A stretch of 64,000 nucleotides of DNA from Pseudohalocynthiibacter aestuariivivens (GTDB lineage Bacteria > Pseudomonadota > Alphaproteobacteria > Rhodobacterales > Rhodobacteraceae): the NCBI RefSeq assembly GCF_018457175.1, contig NZ_JAGFNU010000004.1, forward strand, positions 124,001-188,000, given 5' to 3'. The translations under genes were made by a program, and so were the position numbers. Position 1 is the stretch's first letter, and the number at the start of each line of letters is the position of its first letter. Under the pieces are notes generated by a model, which did not search any database, was not told the origin of the DNA, and saw only the letters and a list, made by a program, of their open reading frames with translations. Positions 23,664 to 33,235 of this stretch are shown piece after piece.

Positions 23664-25929
23664 TCAAGCGGGACCAAGCTGCAAATTGATCGTACGTCGC
23701 TTGGTCTGCATTCAAGCTTGCGGAGTAACGCTGCTGGATGCAGTTGAAAGCATTGGTGAAAAAGGTGTGCGCCAAGTGTCGTTGTTCTTTGGCGCAGGGA
23801 CAAACCCAGAGGATATCTCATTTGCAAAGGGCTGGGAAATCGTTGCTACCGGTGGTGTCGGCGAAGGGCTCTGGTATGTAGCCGAATCCAAAAATGTTGG
23901 CCCTCTTGAGCTTAACTTGGCGAGCGAAAGGGTACAGATAGATCCTGCCAAGGCCGAGTTGGATTTACTGTCAGCCGCAAATGCGGCGGTCGCCGTACGC
24001 AACGGTGAATGCGCCGACACAGTTCTCACTTGGCTTAAGTATCATTGCACGTCGCATGGCATGAACGCAGCAGTAATTTTGAACAGGGCGAAACCCGATA
24101 CTGACGAGAAATTTTTAACCACATTAAAAAATGGCCTCAGAAAGGCTAAGTTTAGTTGCGACGTGGTAGTTTTAGATGCGGTAGTACCTCTGGGTAAAGT
24201 CGGTTTGCCGCCTGAAGCTCACCCTTATTGCGCACCCGCTGCCCCCGGTAAGGACAGAATGGTTGTTCCGGCGCCCGACCCTTGGTCTTCGCCTTTTGGA
24301 ACGCCCCTCTTTTATGAAATTGCGCGTGTACGGCATTTGTCTAAAGCCCGCGCAGTTGCAAACATAGATGTTTCTGACTTGCTGGCAGAAGATGGGGATG
24401 GAAATATATTTGATCGTGCGGATGAATCTGCAGGTGGAGTGATCTCAATCCTGGGAACACGATGCTATCCGTGGCGAATCCGCAAAGATAAACCCATACA
24501 TTTTGCGGATCATATTTGTATTCAATTTGACAATGATTCCAAGGTGCAAAAGTGGTGTATTGCGCCTGCCCGCGCTCCCGAAAAATCTGTTTGGCGCGCT
24601 GTGCGCGTGGGAAATGCAACGCCTGATAGGTCGCAAACAGCTAGATTTTATCGTTTCATGGCGCTTCGCCATCCGGAACGGTCGGTATCGAAGATCGTAC
24701 CGAAGTCGTCTCTGGTTGAGCATCGCGATCTTTTAAGACTCTCTCAATACTACTTCAAACACAAACCGGTGCGCGCGCCCAAACTGTCATCGGAGCAGCC
24801 AACATCTCAGCGAGACCGTTGCGTGATCGTGACAACGATGAAGAATGAGGGACCATTTATATTGGAATGGCTGGCATATCATCGCGCAATCGGATTCGAT
24901 GACTTTCTGGTTTATTCAAATGACTGCACCGACGGAACCGACAGTCTTTTAGATCTGCTGCAATCAAAGGGTTTTCTTCAGCACCGCAACAACCCCTTTC
25001 GCTCAAAAGAGCTAAAGCCACAGCATGCCGCGTTGCAAGCCGCCGAAAAAGAACAGGTCATTAAAAACTCAAAGTGGGTCGTCTGCATTGACGTTGACGA
25101 ATACATCAACATTAAGGTCGGAGCTGGCACGCTTGATGATTTGTTTACGGTCATCCCTGACGCCAACATGATATCGATGACTTGGCGGCTTTTCGGGAAC
25201 GCCGATATTCACGCATATGCAGATCGCTTTATAACCGAGCAATTTACAAGATGCGCGCCCGAACTCGCACGCAAACCACATCAAGCATGGGGCTTTAAGA
25301 CGTTATTTCAAAACATCGGTCTGTTCAAAAAACTCGGGGTTCATCGACCCAAGGGCCTGAACGCCCAACTTGTGGATCAGATCAACTGGGTCAATGGATC
25401 GGGCGAGCCCCTACCGCGCAATCATTACCGAAACGCCTGGCGGTCCACCGTTGAAACTTACGGCTATGACTTAGTATCGTTAAACCACTATGCCGTTCGT
25501 TCGGCCGAAAGCTTTTTGGTCAAACGTGACCGCGGGCGTGTCAACCATGTGGATCGTGATCAGGGACTGGCGTACTGGTTTCGGATGAACAACAATGCTG
25601 AAGTGGACCATTCAATCGCTAGCAAATCAAAAGCTTTGATGTCCGAGTATGACGCGATAATGGCCGATGAAGAAATAGCTGCTATGCATGCTGATTGCGT
25701 TAGGATGCACCAAGAAAAGATAAGAGAACTTTTGGAAGTGCCACACTACGCGGAGTTTTACGCGGCATTGACAAGCCAGCGGCTCGAAAAACTATCCAGA
25801 ATGCATGTGCATTTTGGCGCCAACGTATTCCTGGCAGGCCCGGAAGTTATTCCAGATGAAATCCTATCCCAGGACCCGGATGAAACGTTTTTTTTCACAG
25901 TTTCCAAACGCGAGACGACGCACGAGTAG
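23656..25929 (+). CDS. Two-part glycosyltransferase, family 2 (PF13704-like)
   Basis: A 757-residue protein. The C-terminal half from about residue 388 starts RCVIVTTMKNEGPFILEWLA and carries YSNDCTDGTDSLLDLL and the acid triad CIDVDEYI at about 476, the pattern of the GT2 subfamily with Asp-x-Asp nucleotide-sugar binding. An N-terminal segment near residues 110-140 (NAAVAVRNGECADTVLTWLK) looks like a second, diverged copy of the same start motif, so the protein may be an internal duplication. It probably adds sugar to a cell-surface glycan. The start lacks a good ribosome site and overlaps the previous frame by eight bases. Confidence 0.8.
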   Translation: MPNQAGPSCKLIVRRLVCIQACGVTLLDAVESIGEKGVRQVSLFFGAGTNPEDISFAKGWEIVATGGVGEGLWYVAESKNVGPLELNLASERVQIDPAKAELDLLSAANAAVAVRNGECADTVLTWLKYHCTSHGMNAAVILNRAKPDTDEKFLTTLKNGLRKAKFSCDVVVLDAVVPLGKVGLPPEAHPYCAPAAPGKDRMVVPAPDPWSSPFGTPLFYEIARVRHLSKARAVANIDVSDLLAEDGDGNIFDRADESAGGVISILGTRCYPWRIRKDKPIHFADHICIQFDNDSKVQKWCIAPARAPEKSVWRAVRVGNATPDRSQTARFYRFMALRHPERSVSKIVPKSSLVEHRDLLRLSQYYFKHKPVRAPKLSSEQPTSQRDRCVIVTTMKNEGPFILEWLAYHRAIGFDDFLVYSNDCTDGTDSLLDLLQSKGFLQHRNNPFRSKELKPQHAALQAAEKEQVIKNSKWVVCIDVDEYINIKVGAGTLDDLFTVIPDANMISMTWRLFGNADIHAYADRFITEQFTRCAPELARKPHQAWGFKTLFQNIGLFKKLGVHRPKGLNAQLVDQINWVNGSGEPLPRNHYRNAWRSTVETYGYDLVSLNHYAVRSAESFLVKRDRGRVNHVDRDQGLAYWFRMNNNAEVDHSIASKSKALMSEYDAIMADEEIAAMHADCVRMHQEKIRELLEVPHYAEFYAALTSQRLEKLSRMHVHFGANVFLAGPEVIPDEILSQDPDETFFFTVSKRETTHE

Positions 25930-26311
25930 TCAGACTATACCCCCAATTTCAGAATTCTATCCCGGTAGCTTTTCACGCACGCGAACCATTAAGTTTTCAA
26001 ACGTATCAAAATTTTAAAATTTCCATGGCCCATGAGGCGGTGAGGGCCTGAACGGCAAAGTCACAAAGACAAAACTCAATAAACAAGAAAACCTGGGGGC
26101 CGAGATTGAAAAATAAAGGCCCTTGAAGGGTTTCACATAGATGGCGTTTCGATCTGAATATCTGTTATCTCCGGCTGAGTGGTGTCTGCAATGTTAACGC
26201 AATCAATCAGTTGCAACACGGATAGAGTTGATAGTAGATGGCAAAAACACGAACAATCAGAAATGGGGCAAGTGATCATCGCTGCCCGTTGACCAACAAA
26301 AAGGTTTATGC
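25930..26311. other. Intergenic stretch; only a weak hairpin
   Basis: AAAGGCCCTTGAAGGGTTTC near 26115-26135 can form a short stem. Otherwise I see no gene or regulatory element. Confidence 0.35.
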
Positions 26312-27076
26312 GTGATTACTTTCAACCAAGCGATAGCAGCTATGGACCTCGACGAAATTGCTTCGCTTGATACCAGCGCTTTCAGTAAGCAGGATATTCT
26401 AAATCTGATACTTCAGCGTTCCGAAATCATCCGTGATCAAGACAATCACAATCGCTATATCAAGGCTTGGACGCAGGGAAATAGCGCTCCGATAATGGAA
26501 CTCATTGAAAAACTTGGCGCCGATCTAATAGCCAAACGCGCTGGTGCAGTCATCTTTCTCGAATACCTCGAATTGAAACCCATTTTCGAAAAAGCTCCTC
26601 CCAAGAAAGTTGCAGATATTGGGTGCGGATACGCTTTTTTTAATCTATTTTTGGCACGCGATTTTGGTTGCGAAGTGGTGCTAATTGATCTGGAGCAAAA
26701 CGACCACAAGCATTTTGGCTTCGAAAATGAGGGCGCAGCCTATTCAAATTTGGACGTCGCGCGAAGACTTCTGACTGACAATGGATTAGAGGATGGATCG
26801 ATCTTCACGCTGAACCCTGAAAAAGATAAACTAAACGAAGTAAGAAATGTCGACTTTGCTTTTAGTTTCATTTCTTGTGGCTTCCATTATCCTTGGCAGA
26901 CTTACCAACGTTTCTTTAAGACCTCTTTGAATAAGGGGGGGGCAGTTATTCTTGATTTAAGGCGCCGCAAATCTTTGGCAGCGCAGGCTGATATGGCAGA
27001 ACTTGGCACAGTCGAAGTAATTGGAGGATCTGCAAATGGAAGCGCAGATCGGATTATGTTGACGCTTTCGCAGTAA
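26312..27076 (+). CDS. SAM-dependent methyltransferase
   Basis: A 254-residue protein with a class I methyltransferase core: the SAM-binding motif KVADIGCGYAFFNLFLARDF at about residues 97-116, followed by the acidic strand end VVLIDLEQND. The N-terminal 95 residues are helical (DILNLILQRSEIIRDQDNH) with no named domain. GTG at 26312 is used, with AAGG eight bases upstream; the ATG at 26308 is in a different frame. It sits among glycosyltransferase genes, so methylation of a surface sugar or lipid is plausible but unproven. Confidence 0.72.
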   Translation: MITFNQAIAAMDLDEIASLDTSAFSKQDILNLILQRSEIIRDQDNHNRYIKAWTQGNSAPIMELIEKLGADLIAKRAGAVIFLEYLELKPIFEKAPPKKVADIGCGYAFFNLFLARDFGCEVVLIDLEQNDHKHFGFENEGAAYSNLDVARRLLTDNGLEDGSIFTLNPEKDKLNEVRNVDFAFSFISCGFHYPWQTYQRFFKTSLNKGGAVILDLRRRKSLAAQADMAELGTVEVIGGSANGSADRIMLTLSQ

Positions 27077-27235
27077 TACGCAACCCGATCCTTGCACGAA
27101 TTGCGCTGCTGCATGGGCAATTATCGAAGGGAGGGCTCATCTCAAGCACCCCGCGGAAACCGTGAATTGCCTGTACGCAGACTCGCTGCACGCATATAGT
27201 ATCCAAAAAACAGAGCAAGCTTTCAGGAACCCTAC

Positions 27236-29443
27236 ATGGTATGTACGCGCGAAGTTGGTACTCTTTGGATTGGTGGCCCCCTGAGTTGGATGGAACAACT
27301 TTGCTTGAAGTCCTTTGTAGACAAAGGGCAAAAAATCACACTGTTCAGCTACGAAGATATCCCAAACATCCCAAAGGGTGTTGTTTGGCGCAGCGGGCGT
27401 GAGATCATCGATACAGACGACTTCATAAAATACGAGCAGAAAGACAGCTTTGCCCTTTTTGCGGATTTGTTTCGCCTTCACATGTTACACAAGTGCCCTG
27501 GTATGATCTGGATTGACACAGATGTTTATTGTCACCGACCTATCGACTGTAGCGACGACTTTGTGATGGCATTCGAGTTACCTGGTGAACACCGCGTGAA
27601 CAATGCTGTTTTGGGCCTGCCCGCCGACAGTGAAATACTGTCAGAAATGCTGCAGTTTACATCAGACCGCACATCAATCGCGCCTTTTTTGCCTGAAAAA
27701 CGCCAGCGAGAGATGCGTGCTGCGCGAGATGCTGGAAATCCGGTTCATGTTAGCCAGCAGCCCTGGGGGGTTTGGGGGCCGTTGATGGTCACCCATTTTG
27801 TCCACAAACTGGGCCTGGAAAAACACGTACTACCCCTTCAGGCCTTTTATCCTATTACATTTCCCAACCGCGGAAAATTTCTCCGCGATGCAAGCTATGT
27901 AAAAGAATACATCACTGACGAAACCACAGGACTGCATTTGTGGGCTTCCAACAAAAAGCCACTAGGTAACAATCACTTTGGCCTTCCGCCTGCAGGTTCC
28001 TATCTGGAATATTTGACCCAGCTTCACGGTATAAACACAGCTTTGGCACCAATAAAGGGCCGTGCTAAAGCGAGATTTGACGGTGGGTTAGTAGATGAGC
28101 TTGATCTCGACACTGTAGAAACGGTCGCGGATCTGACAGGTGAAGCACGTAGCCTCGTCTTGGCGTTGCATCATAAACATGACTGTGACATCCATTTGGT
28201 GAATGCTGATCGACAGGGCAACATATCAAAACACCATCAGGATTGGATCAATGGATATGTTCAGTTTTTGATCGATCATGATGTGAATTCAGACAGCGTT
28301 AAAGTGATTGAGAATAAAAAGGATTTACGTCCTGTCGACGTTATTTGTAATCTGCGCGGATTTGGCGATCAGTTCAAAGTGCCGGGACTAAAAACATTTC
28401 TGGACAGATGTCTTCATTCAGAAACTCGGCTGTTCATGGATATTCGCAAAAGATCCGGCGCTTTTCCTTTCCTGAAGGATTACGGTAGCTCTGTGGTTCT
28501 ATCGGACACAGTTGAAGAGGGGCGAAAAGTGTCGCGCGTGATGTTCACGCCAAAGCCGCCACAAGCAAGCGATTCTGAAACCGATTGGGATCGAATTGCA
28601 CAAGAGTTGGCCGGCAAAAATGGATTCTATCGACGAGGCATTGCTGGTCACTCATTCTTATACATGCCTCGCTCAAAGGACACGCTTGTTGTCACATTTG
28701 ATAACCTCGACATTGCAATGACCAAACGTGATGATCGTCGGCCGTGGGGGTTTTCGCTAATCGAGAGTCAGGACTGGTCCATGCTGGGTGTCTTGGCTGG
28801 CGGCTGGACTTGGTATCGCGAACCTTGGGTCTATCAGCAATTCGATGAACTACGCGACAGCGGTTTCTTCAAACAATTCAAGCGCGTAATATTCTACGGA
28901 GCATCAATGGGCGGCTATGCTGCGTGTGCATTTTCGGTGGCCGCACCAGGTGCAGACATCGTCGTGATCAGCCCACAGTCGACATTAGATAAGGAAATAG
29001 TACCTTGGGAAACACGGTACAAGGTTGCTTGGGATCGTGATTTTTCCGGCGACTTTGGCGATGCTGCCGAAGTTTCAAAAGCAGCACGGAGCGTTTCGAT
29101 TATTTACGATCCATATGAACCTTTGGACGCAGCACATGCTGCCCGCTTCAAGCATGACAATGTGCGACACCTGCGCGCGCCCCTGATGGGACACAGGTTG
29201 GGATCATCCTTGAACCAAATGGGATTGCTATCGCAGATTATTCTCGGCGCATTATCCGGAACACTAACCAGCCAAGAGTTTTATGGTTTGCTTCGCGCCC
29301 GCAAAAAATTCCCACGCTATCAGCGCGAGCTTTTCAATCGAGCCGTAGCACGCGGGCACGTTGAACTTGCCCGCACTCTAGGAAACTACATCCTTACAAG
29401 AAATGAGAATAACGCAGTCCGCAGAGGGCTCAAAAGCCTTTAG
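27236..29443 (+). CDS. Fusion of a DxD glycosyltransferase and an alpha/beta-hydrolase-like domain
   Basis: A 735-residue protein. Residues 1 to about 265 resemble the capsular and alpha-1,4-glycosyltransferase type with a sugar-binding DXD core: DSFALFADLFRLHML then GMIWIDTDVYCHRP at about 88-101. The C-terminal half has a hydrolase-like nucleophile elbow FYGASMGGYAACAF at about 553-566, with possible late acid and His positions (YDPYEPLD, LMGHRLG). No signal peptide. The start ATG 27236 has AGGAA upstream. The pairing could couple sugar transfer with acyl transfer or removal. The hydrolase reading rests on GxSxGG alone. Confidence 0.68.
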   Translation: MVCTREVGTLWIGGPLSWMEQLCLKSFVDKGQKITLFSYEDIPNIPKGVVWRSGREIIDTDDFIKYEQKDSFALFADLFRLHMLHKCPGMIWIDTDVYCHRPIDCSDDFVMAFELPGEHRVNNAVLGLPADSEILSEMLQFTSDRTSIAPFLPEKRQREMRAARDAGNPVHVSQQPWGVWGPLMVTHFVHKLGLEKHVLPLQAFYPITFPNRGKFLRDASYVKEYITDETTGLHLWASNKKPLGNNHFGLPPAGSYLEYLTQLHGINTALAPIKGRAKARFDGGLVDELDLDTVETVADLTGEARSLVLALHHKHDCDIHLVNADRQGNISKHHQDWINGYVQFLIDHDVNSDSVKVIENKKDLRPVDVICNLRGFGDQFKVPGLKTFLDRCLHSETRLFMDIRKRSGAFPFLKDYGSSVVLSDTVEEGRKVSRVMFTPKPPQASDSETDWDRIAQELAGKNGFYRRGIAGHSFLYMPRSKDTLVVTFDNLDIAMTKRDDRRPWGFSLIESQDWSMLGVLAGGWTWYREPWVYQQFDELRDSGFFKQFKRVIFYGASMGGYAACAFSVAAPGADIVVISPQSTLDKEIVPWETRYKVAWDRDFSGDFGDAAEVSKAARSVSIIYDPYEPLDAAHAARFKHDNVRHLRAPLMGHRLGSSLNQMGLLSQIILGALSGTLTSQEFYGLLRARKKFPRYQRELFNRAVARGHVELARTLGNYILTRNENNAVRRGLKSL

Positions 29444-29549
29444 TCAAACATGGCCTTGGGTGCGCAAATCTTATCGGCGAGCCTAAATCCAGCGATGTAT
29501 CAATTAATTGTTGGCTGTCGAGACAACATCTACCCACACAAAGGCGCAT

Positions 29550-29884
29550 CGCCGTTGGATTTCACGAACACTTCGTCGATGTGCCACTGCCAGTTCGAAA
29601 AGGCCCGCATTCGGCTGACTCGATTTCTGCGTATCTCGGCCGCGAACATCGGGCCAAACCTATTCCACTAAAACCGGGCTGTCTCATGGCTGATTTCGAT
29701 GCCACGCTCGTGCAGAAGATCTTCCACGTTCTTCAGCGTTAGCGGGAACCGAACATACATCATCACCGCCAGCCGGATGACTTCTGAAATTGTTTTGAAA
29801 TAGCGAAAGGGACTGCGTTTTGTCATCCAACGAAGCTACAAAACCACCCTGCCCGCCTCACGCCGGTTTCTTCTGACTTTGCCC
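29550..29884 (-). pseudogene. Broken IS6-family transposase copy (5' part and right end only)
   Basis: Read leftwards from ATG at 29826, the sequence gives MTKRSPFRYFKTISEVIRLA and then RFPLTLKNVEDLLHERGIEI, clearly the start of an IS6-type transposase like the one at 48.5-49.3 kb. A TAG replaces the expected Trp after HETARF. After the first catalytic Asp (WQWHIDEVFV) similarity is lost at about 29550. The right terminal repeat survives in decayed form near 29869-29884. The copy is dead and diverged from the 48.5 kb copy, so it is an older insertion. Confidence 0.85.
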
Positions 29885-29993
29885 TCGGGGTGCGAAGAAG
29901 GCTTCGCCCAAGATTGAGAAGGTCTGCAATTGGCTATTAGAAGAAGCAACTTTGAACGCTTGGCAAGCTAGAGAGAGCCACTGGAACATTGTC

Positions 29994-31139
29994 TTACTGA
30001 CAGGCTTCAAGAATAGCACTCAGGCCATCCAGAACCTTAGTCATATAGTCGCTGTCATACCCAGCTTCGTTCTGCAGAACACTTAGGAAAGCGCACGAAA
30101 TGCCAGTACTCATATCAACTAGTAAAAATTGTCCGCCATATCCCGCGTGCCCGACCAAACGGCCATTTGTCATCAGATGGTTTGAGTATCGGAGCCAATC
30201 TTTAGGGGGAAGCAAAGTCACACCTGACCTGGCCAAAGATTTATCCAAAAAATCACGGGCAGCAACGTTCTTACCATCCACACCAATTCCACGGCGGGCG
30301 ATCAGCAAACCAAACCGTGCCAGATCTTCGGCGCTCATGCACCCACCACCGGAAAATGCTGGCAGGCCTTCAGCGCACGCGCTGATGTGAAAGCTCCCTT
30401 CGTATCCCGCTGCATCAACAATATTCTCAATTAATACACTCAAAGGCACTGGGCTGATCTTTGCACAAATCAAAGTCAGCACATCCGTATTCGCAGACTT
30501 GTAGTCAGCAAACCCCGATTGATTTGTGAGGTCGTCACCCGTGATCCCATTTGCGAATTCTCGCAGCGTAGGCTCCGGAGCATCGCCTATTGGCAAGCGC
30601 CATCCAAGTGCGATTTCCTCGGTGTAGCAACCTGCCTGCGGGTCCTCGTAGTCTTCGGAAAAATCATTGGCAACATTCATATCTAAAAGATTTTGGACGG
30701 GTGCTGTCGCGTACCCCGAACCAATGTCCGGCAAGTAATATGAAACAGGTTTGCCTAAATCCAGCAGACCCTGTCCTGCCAGTTTGCCAACGATCAGATG
30801 GATATTCATCTTTGATATAGACTGTATCGAATGCGGGTGCTTCGTGCTGAAATCTTCCGCGCATGTTTCATAAAGAATCTGATCGCCCCGCGCGCAAACC
30901 AAAGCAGAGAACGCGGGGTGGCTTGTTAAGGCTGCGACTTCAGGTATCGAACCTAAATCACTGTGGTTGCCGTTTTTTGTTAGCGTCAGAACAGTTCTGG
31001 CGCGAAACATCAATGCACGGCGGAACAGAAGATGTGCGTTATGAAAGCCATGGCGGCGGTGCTCCGGTTGGTTCCAACGTTGTTTGTTATTTGGCCCAAC
31101 ACTGAGGTCAGGGTTGGAAACAGATTTCGGGAGCCTCAT
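29994..31139 (-). CDS. Serine hydrolase, beta-lactamase family (class C type)
   Basis: A 381-residue beta-lactamase/D-Ala-D-Ala peptidase-fold protein. The nucleophile motif SISK is at 107-110, a Tyr-x-Asn equivalent is in DYKSANTD near residue 215, and the third motif is HAGYGG near 345. No signal peptide is evident, so it is probably a cytosolic esterase or amidase. Its start overlaps the ADP-forming ligase stop by four bases (ATGA); it is the last gene of the long minus-strand operon. In that context it may hydrolyse an ester or amide form of the operon's substrate. Confidence 0.78.
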   Translation of the reverse strand: MRLPKSVSNPDLSVGPNNKQRWNQPEHRRHGFHNAHLLFRRALMFRARTVLTLTKNGNHSDLGSIPEVAALTSHPAFSALVCARGDQILYETCAEDFSTKHPHSIQSISKMNIHLIVGKLAGQGLLDLGKPVSYYLPDIGSGYATAPVQNLLDMNVANDFSEDYEDPQAGCYTEEIALGWRLPIGDAPEPTLREFANGITGDDLTNQSGFADYKSANTDVLTLICAKISPVPLSVLIENIVDAAGYEGSFHISACAEGLPAFSGGGCMSAEDLARFGLLIARRGIGVDGKNVAARDFLDKSLARSGVTLLPPKDWLRYSNHLMTNGRLVGHAGYGGQFLLVDMSTGISCAFLSVLQNEAGYDSDYMTKVLDGLSAILEACQ

Positions 31140-33235
31140 GAAGATCGCCCAGAATGAACTAATACATCGACAGCTAACACTTCCTTTTCGTAGACAAACA
31201 GCGGGTTGATTTCGACCTCGGTGATTTGATCCAAATTACTTAGTACAAATTCCGTTAAATTGAACAGAGACATGCACAAAACGTCAAGGTCGACCTTGGG
31301 TTTTCCCCGAAATCCTTCTAACAACCGAGATACCTTCAACGACGCAATCGCACCTTTGATTTCTTCATTACTTGTTGGAAGCAACAAGGTTTTGGCGTCC
31401 CCAACCAGTTCAACCAATATGCCACCACTGCCAATCGTAATGGCATAGCCAAACTGCGGGTCTTGTCTGATACTAACGAATAGCTCAGCGATCGGTGGCT
31501 CAGCCATTTTTTCAATCAGAAAACGGTCTGTAACCGCATCCGGATTATAAGATGTAACTTTCAACCGCATACGTTCCAATGCACCTGAAACGTCTTCAGA
31601 ATTTTGAAGATCGAGTTCGACAGCTCCCGCCTCGGTCTTATGTGCAAGCTTAGGACCCATCATTTTCAAAACAACGGGGAACCCTATTTGCACAGCAGCC
31701 TCGACAACTCCTTTGCCTCTGACATCGGAGCCAGCAGGAATCGAAATATTTGCCCTTGAAAGCAGTTCTTTGCCTTCCACTTCCTCCAGTATTGACAATG
31801 TTTCCGGTATTGCTTTGACCTTCAGAAGTTTAGGAGAGTGGGCCAAAATTCTCGATCGTTCTTGCCGCCAATTTGCAGCGGCTGCCATTGCATTCAGTGA
31901 TTCGTGGACACCCTGCATCGGTGCGACACCTAAATTTATCAGATGGCTACGCGTTTCAGCATCCATGTTCTCAGGAATGGTGGCACAAATTGCTGCCGGG
32001 GTTTCGGCCTTTGCAGCAGCATCAGCGAAAGCTATGGCGTCATTTTGATACAAGAATTTGGACTCATCCAAACCAGCTGCCGGGTAGTCCTGAACCAAAA
32101 TCGTTGCATCGGCGTTGCTCAGAGAGATAGCTTGCTCAAAAACAGGCGCCGTAAATTCTGGCTGACCCCAAATTGGGGTCGTATAGTCAAGCGGGTTTGA
32201 CACCGTTGCGATGCTTGGCAAAATGCTAATTAGTTTATTGGTGCTGTCTTCATCAAACGGTGGAAACACCAACCCTATGTTTTCCGCATGATCGGCCAAC
32301 ATCGTGGCACCACCACCGGAACAAGTAAAACCCGAAACTCTGTTTCCGCAAGGTGCGCCGACGACACACAGATACTTCAGCGTCTCAAGAAATTGAGATG
32401 GGCTTGTGACAGAAATCACCCCGGTTCGCTCAAAAAGAGCCTCGTATAGCTCCTTTGAGCCCGATAATGATCCGGTATGGCTGAACGTGAGTGACCGACC
32501 AATGTCAGAGCTTCCTGATTTTAGAGCAACAATCGGAATGTTCAGCTTCAGGGCTTTAAGAGAAACTTGCGCAAACCGGGGGATGTCCTGCAATCCTTCA
32601 ATATGAACGCCGATTGCCCTTACCGCCGGTTTTTCGCTTAGGATTTCTATGTAATCCTCGAGCGATAAAACCGTCTGATTGCCTGCAGATATCATATACG
32701 CAAGCGGGACCGAACGCTGGCTCATCGTTATATCAGACGAAAACATACCGCTTTGCGTGATGATTGCTGCACCATAACCTGGGCAGTCACCGCCATGCGC
32801 AAATGGCCATAGTGCTGCATTGTCCAAGTAGTTGATCATGCCATAACAATTAGGCCCGATCAGGGCCATCTCGCCCACTGCTTCTTTTAGCGCGTGCTCA
32901 GCCGCTTCCCCTTCTGCACCTGCTTCTTTGAAGCCTGCGGTGTAGCAAACAACCCCGCCAGCCCCCATTGTTGCCAGTTTTTCAATTGTCTGAACTGCTG
33001 CATCTCTAGGAACTGCCAAAAACACGGCATCTGGAGCTCGTGGAAGATCGTCGACAGAAGCGAAACAAGATATTCCCGCCAGATCCTCACGTTTTGGATT
33101 CACCGGCCAATATTCACCCGAAAATCCGCGCCGGCGCGCTTCGCCAATTGCAACAATCGCATCCGCCCCGCCAACAAACGCAATATGACGCGGGTTAAGT
33201 AGCCGATCGAAATTCTTTCGTTGTTCCGGCGTCAT
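31136..33235 (-). CDS. ADP-forming acyl-CoA synthetase (acetate-CoA ligase type)
   Basis: A 699-residue protein with the domain order of ADP-forming acyl-CoA ligases: CoA-binding (starting NPRHIAFVGGADAIVAIGEA), ligase CoA-like, flavodoxin-like and ATP-grasp (PVVLKMMGPKLAHKTEAGAV). It converts a carboxylate plus CoA and ATP to acyl-CoA plus ADP, or the reverse. ATG 33235 is chosen because it overlaps the acyl-CoA dehydrogenase stop (ATGA); an upstream start at 33328 would lie inside that gene. In this operon it may activate gamma-butyrobetaine or a related acid, giving the substrate for the dehydrogenase. Confidence 0.87.
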   Translation of the reverse strand: MTPEQRKNFDRLLNPRHIAFVGGADAIVAIGEARRRGFSGEYWPVNPKREDLAGISCFASVDDLPRAPDAVFLAVPRDAAVQTIEKLATMGAGGVVCYTAGFKEAGAEGEAAEHALKEAVGEMALIGPNCYGMINYLDNAALWPFAHGGDCPGYGAAIITQSGMFSSDITMSQRSVPLAYMISAGNQTVLSLEDYIEILSEKPAVRAIGVHIEGLQDIPRFAQVSLKALKLNIPIVALKSGSSDIGRSLTFSHTGSLSGSKELYEALFERTGVISVTSPSQFLETLKYLCVVGAPCGNRVSGFTCSGGGATMLADHAENIGLVFPPFDEDSTNKLISILPSIATVSNPLDYTTPIWGQPEFTAPVFEQAISLSNADATILVQDYPAAGLDESKFLYQNDAIAFADAAAKAETPAAICATIPENMDAETRSHLINLGVAPMQGVHESLNAMAAAANWRQERSRILAHSPKLLKVKAIPETLSILEEVEGKELLSRANISIPAGSDVRGKGVVEAAVQIGFPVVLKMMGPKLAHKTEAGAVELDLQNSEDVSGALERMRLKVTSYNPDAVTDRFLIEKMAEPPIAELFVSIRQDPQFGYAITIGSGGILVELVGDAKTLLLPTSNEEIKGAIASLKVSRLLEGFRGKPKVDLDVLCMSLFNLTEFVLSNLDQITEVEINPLFVYEKEVLAVDVLVHSGRSS

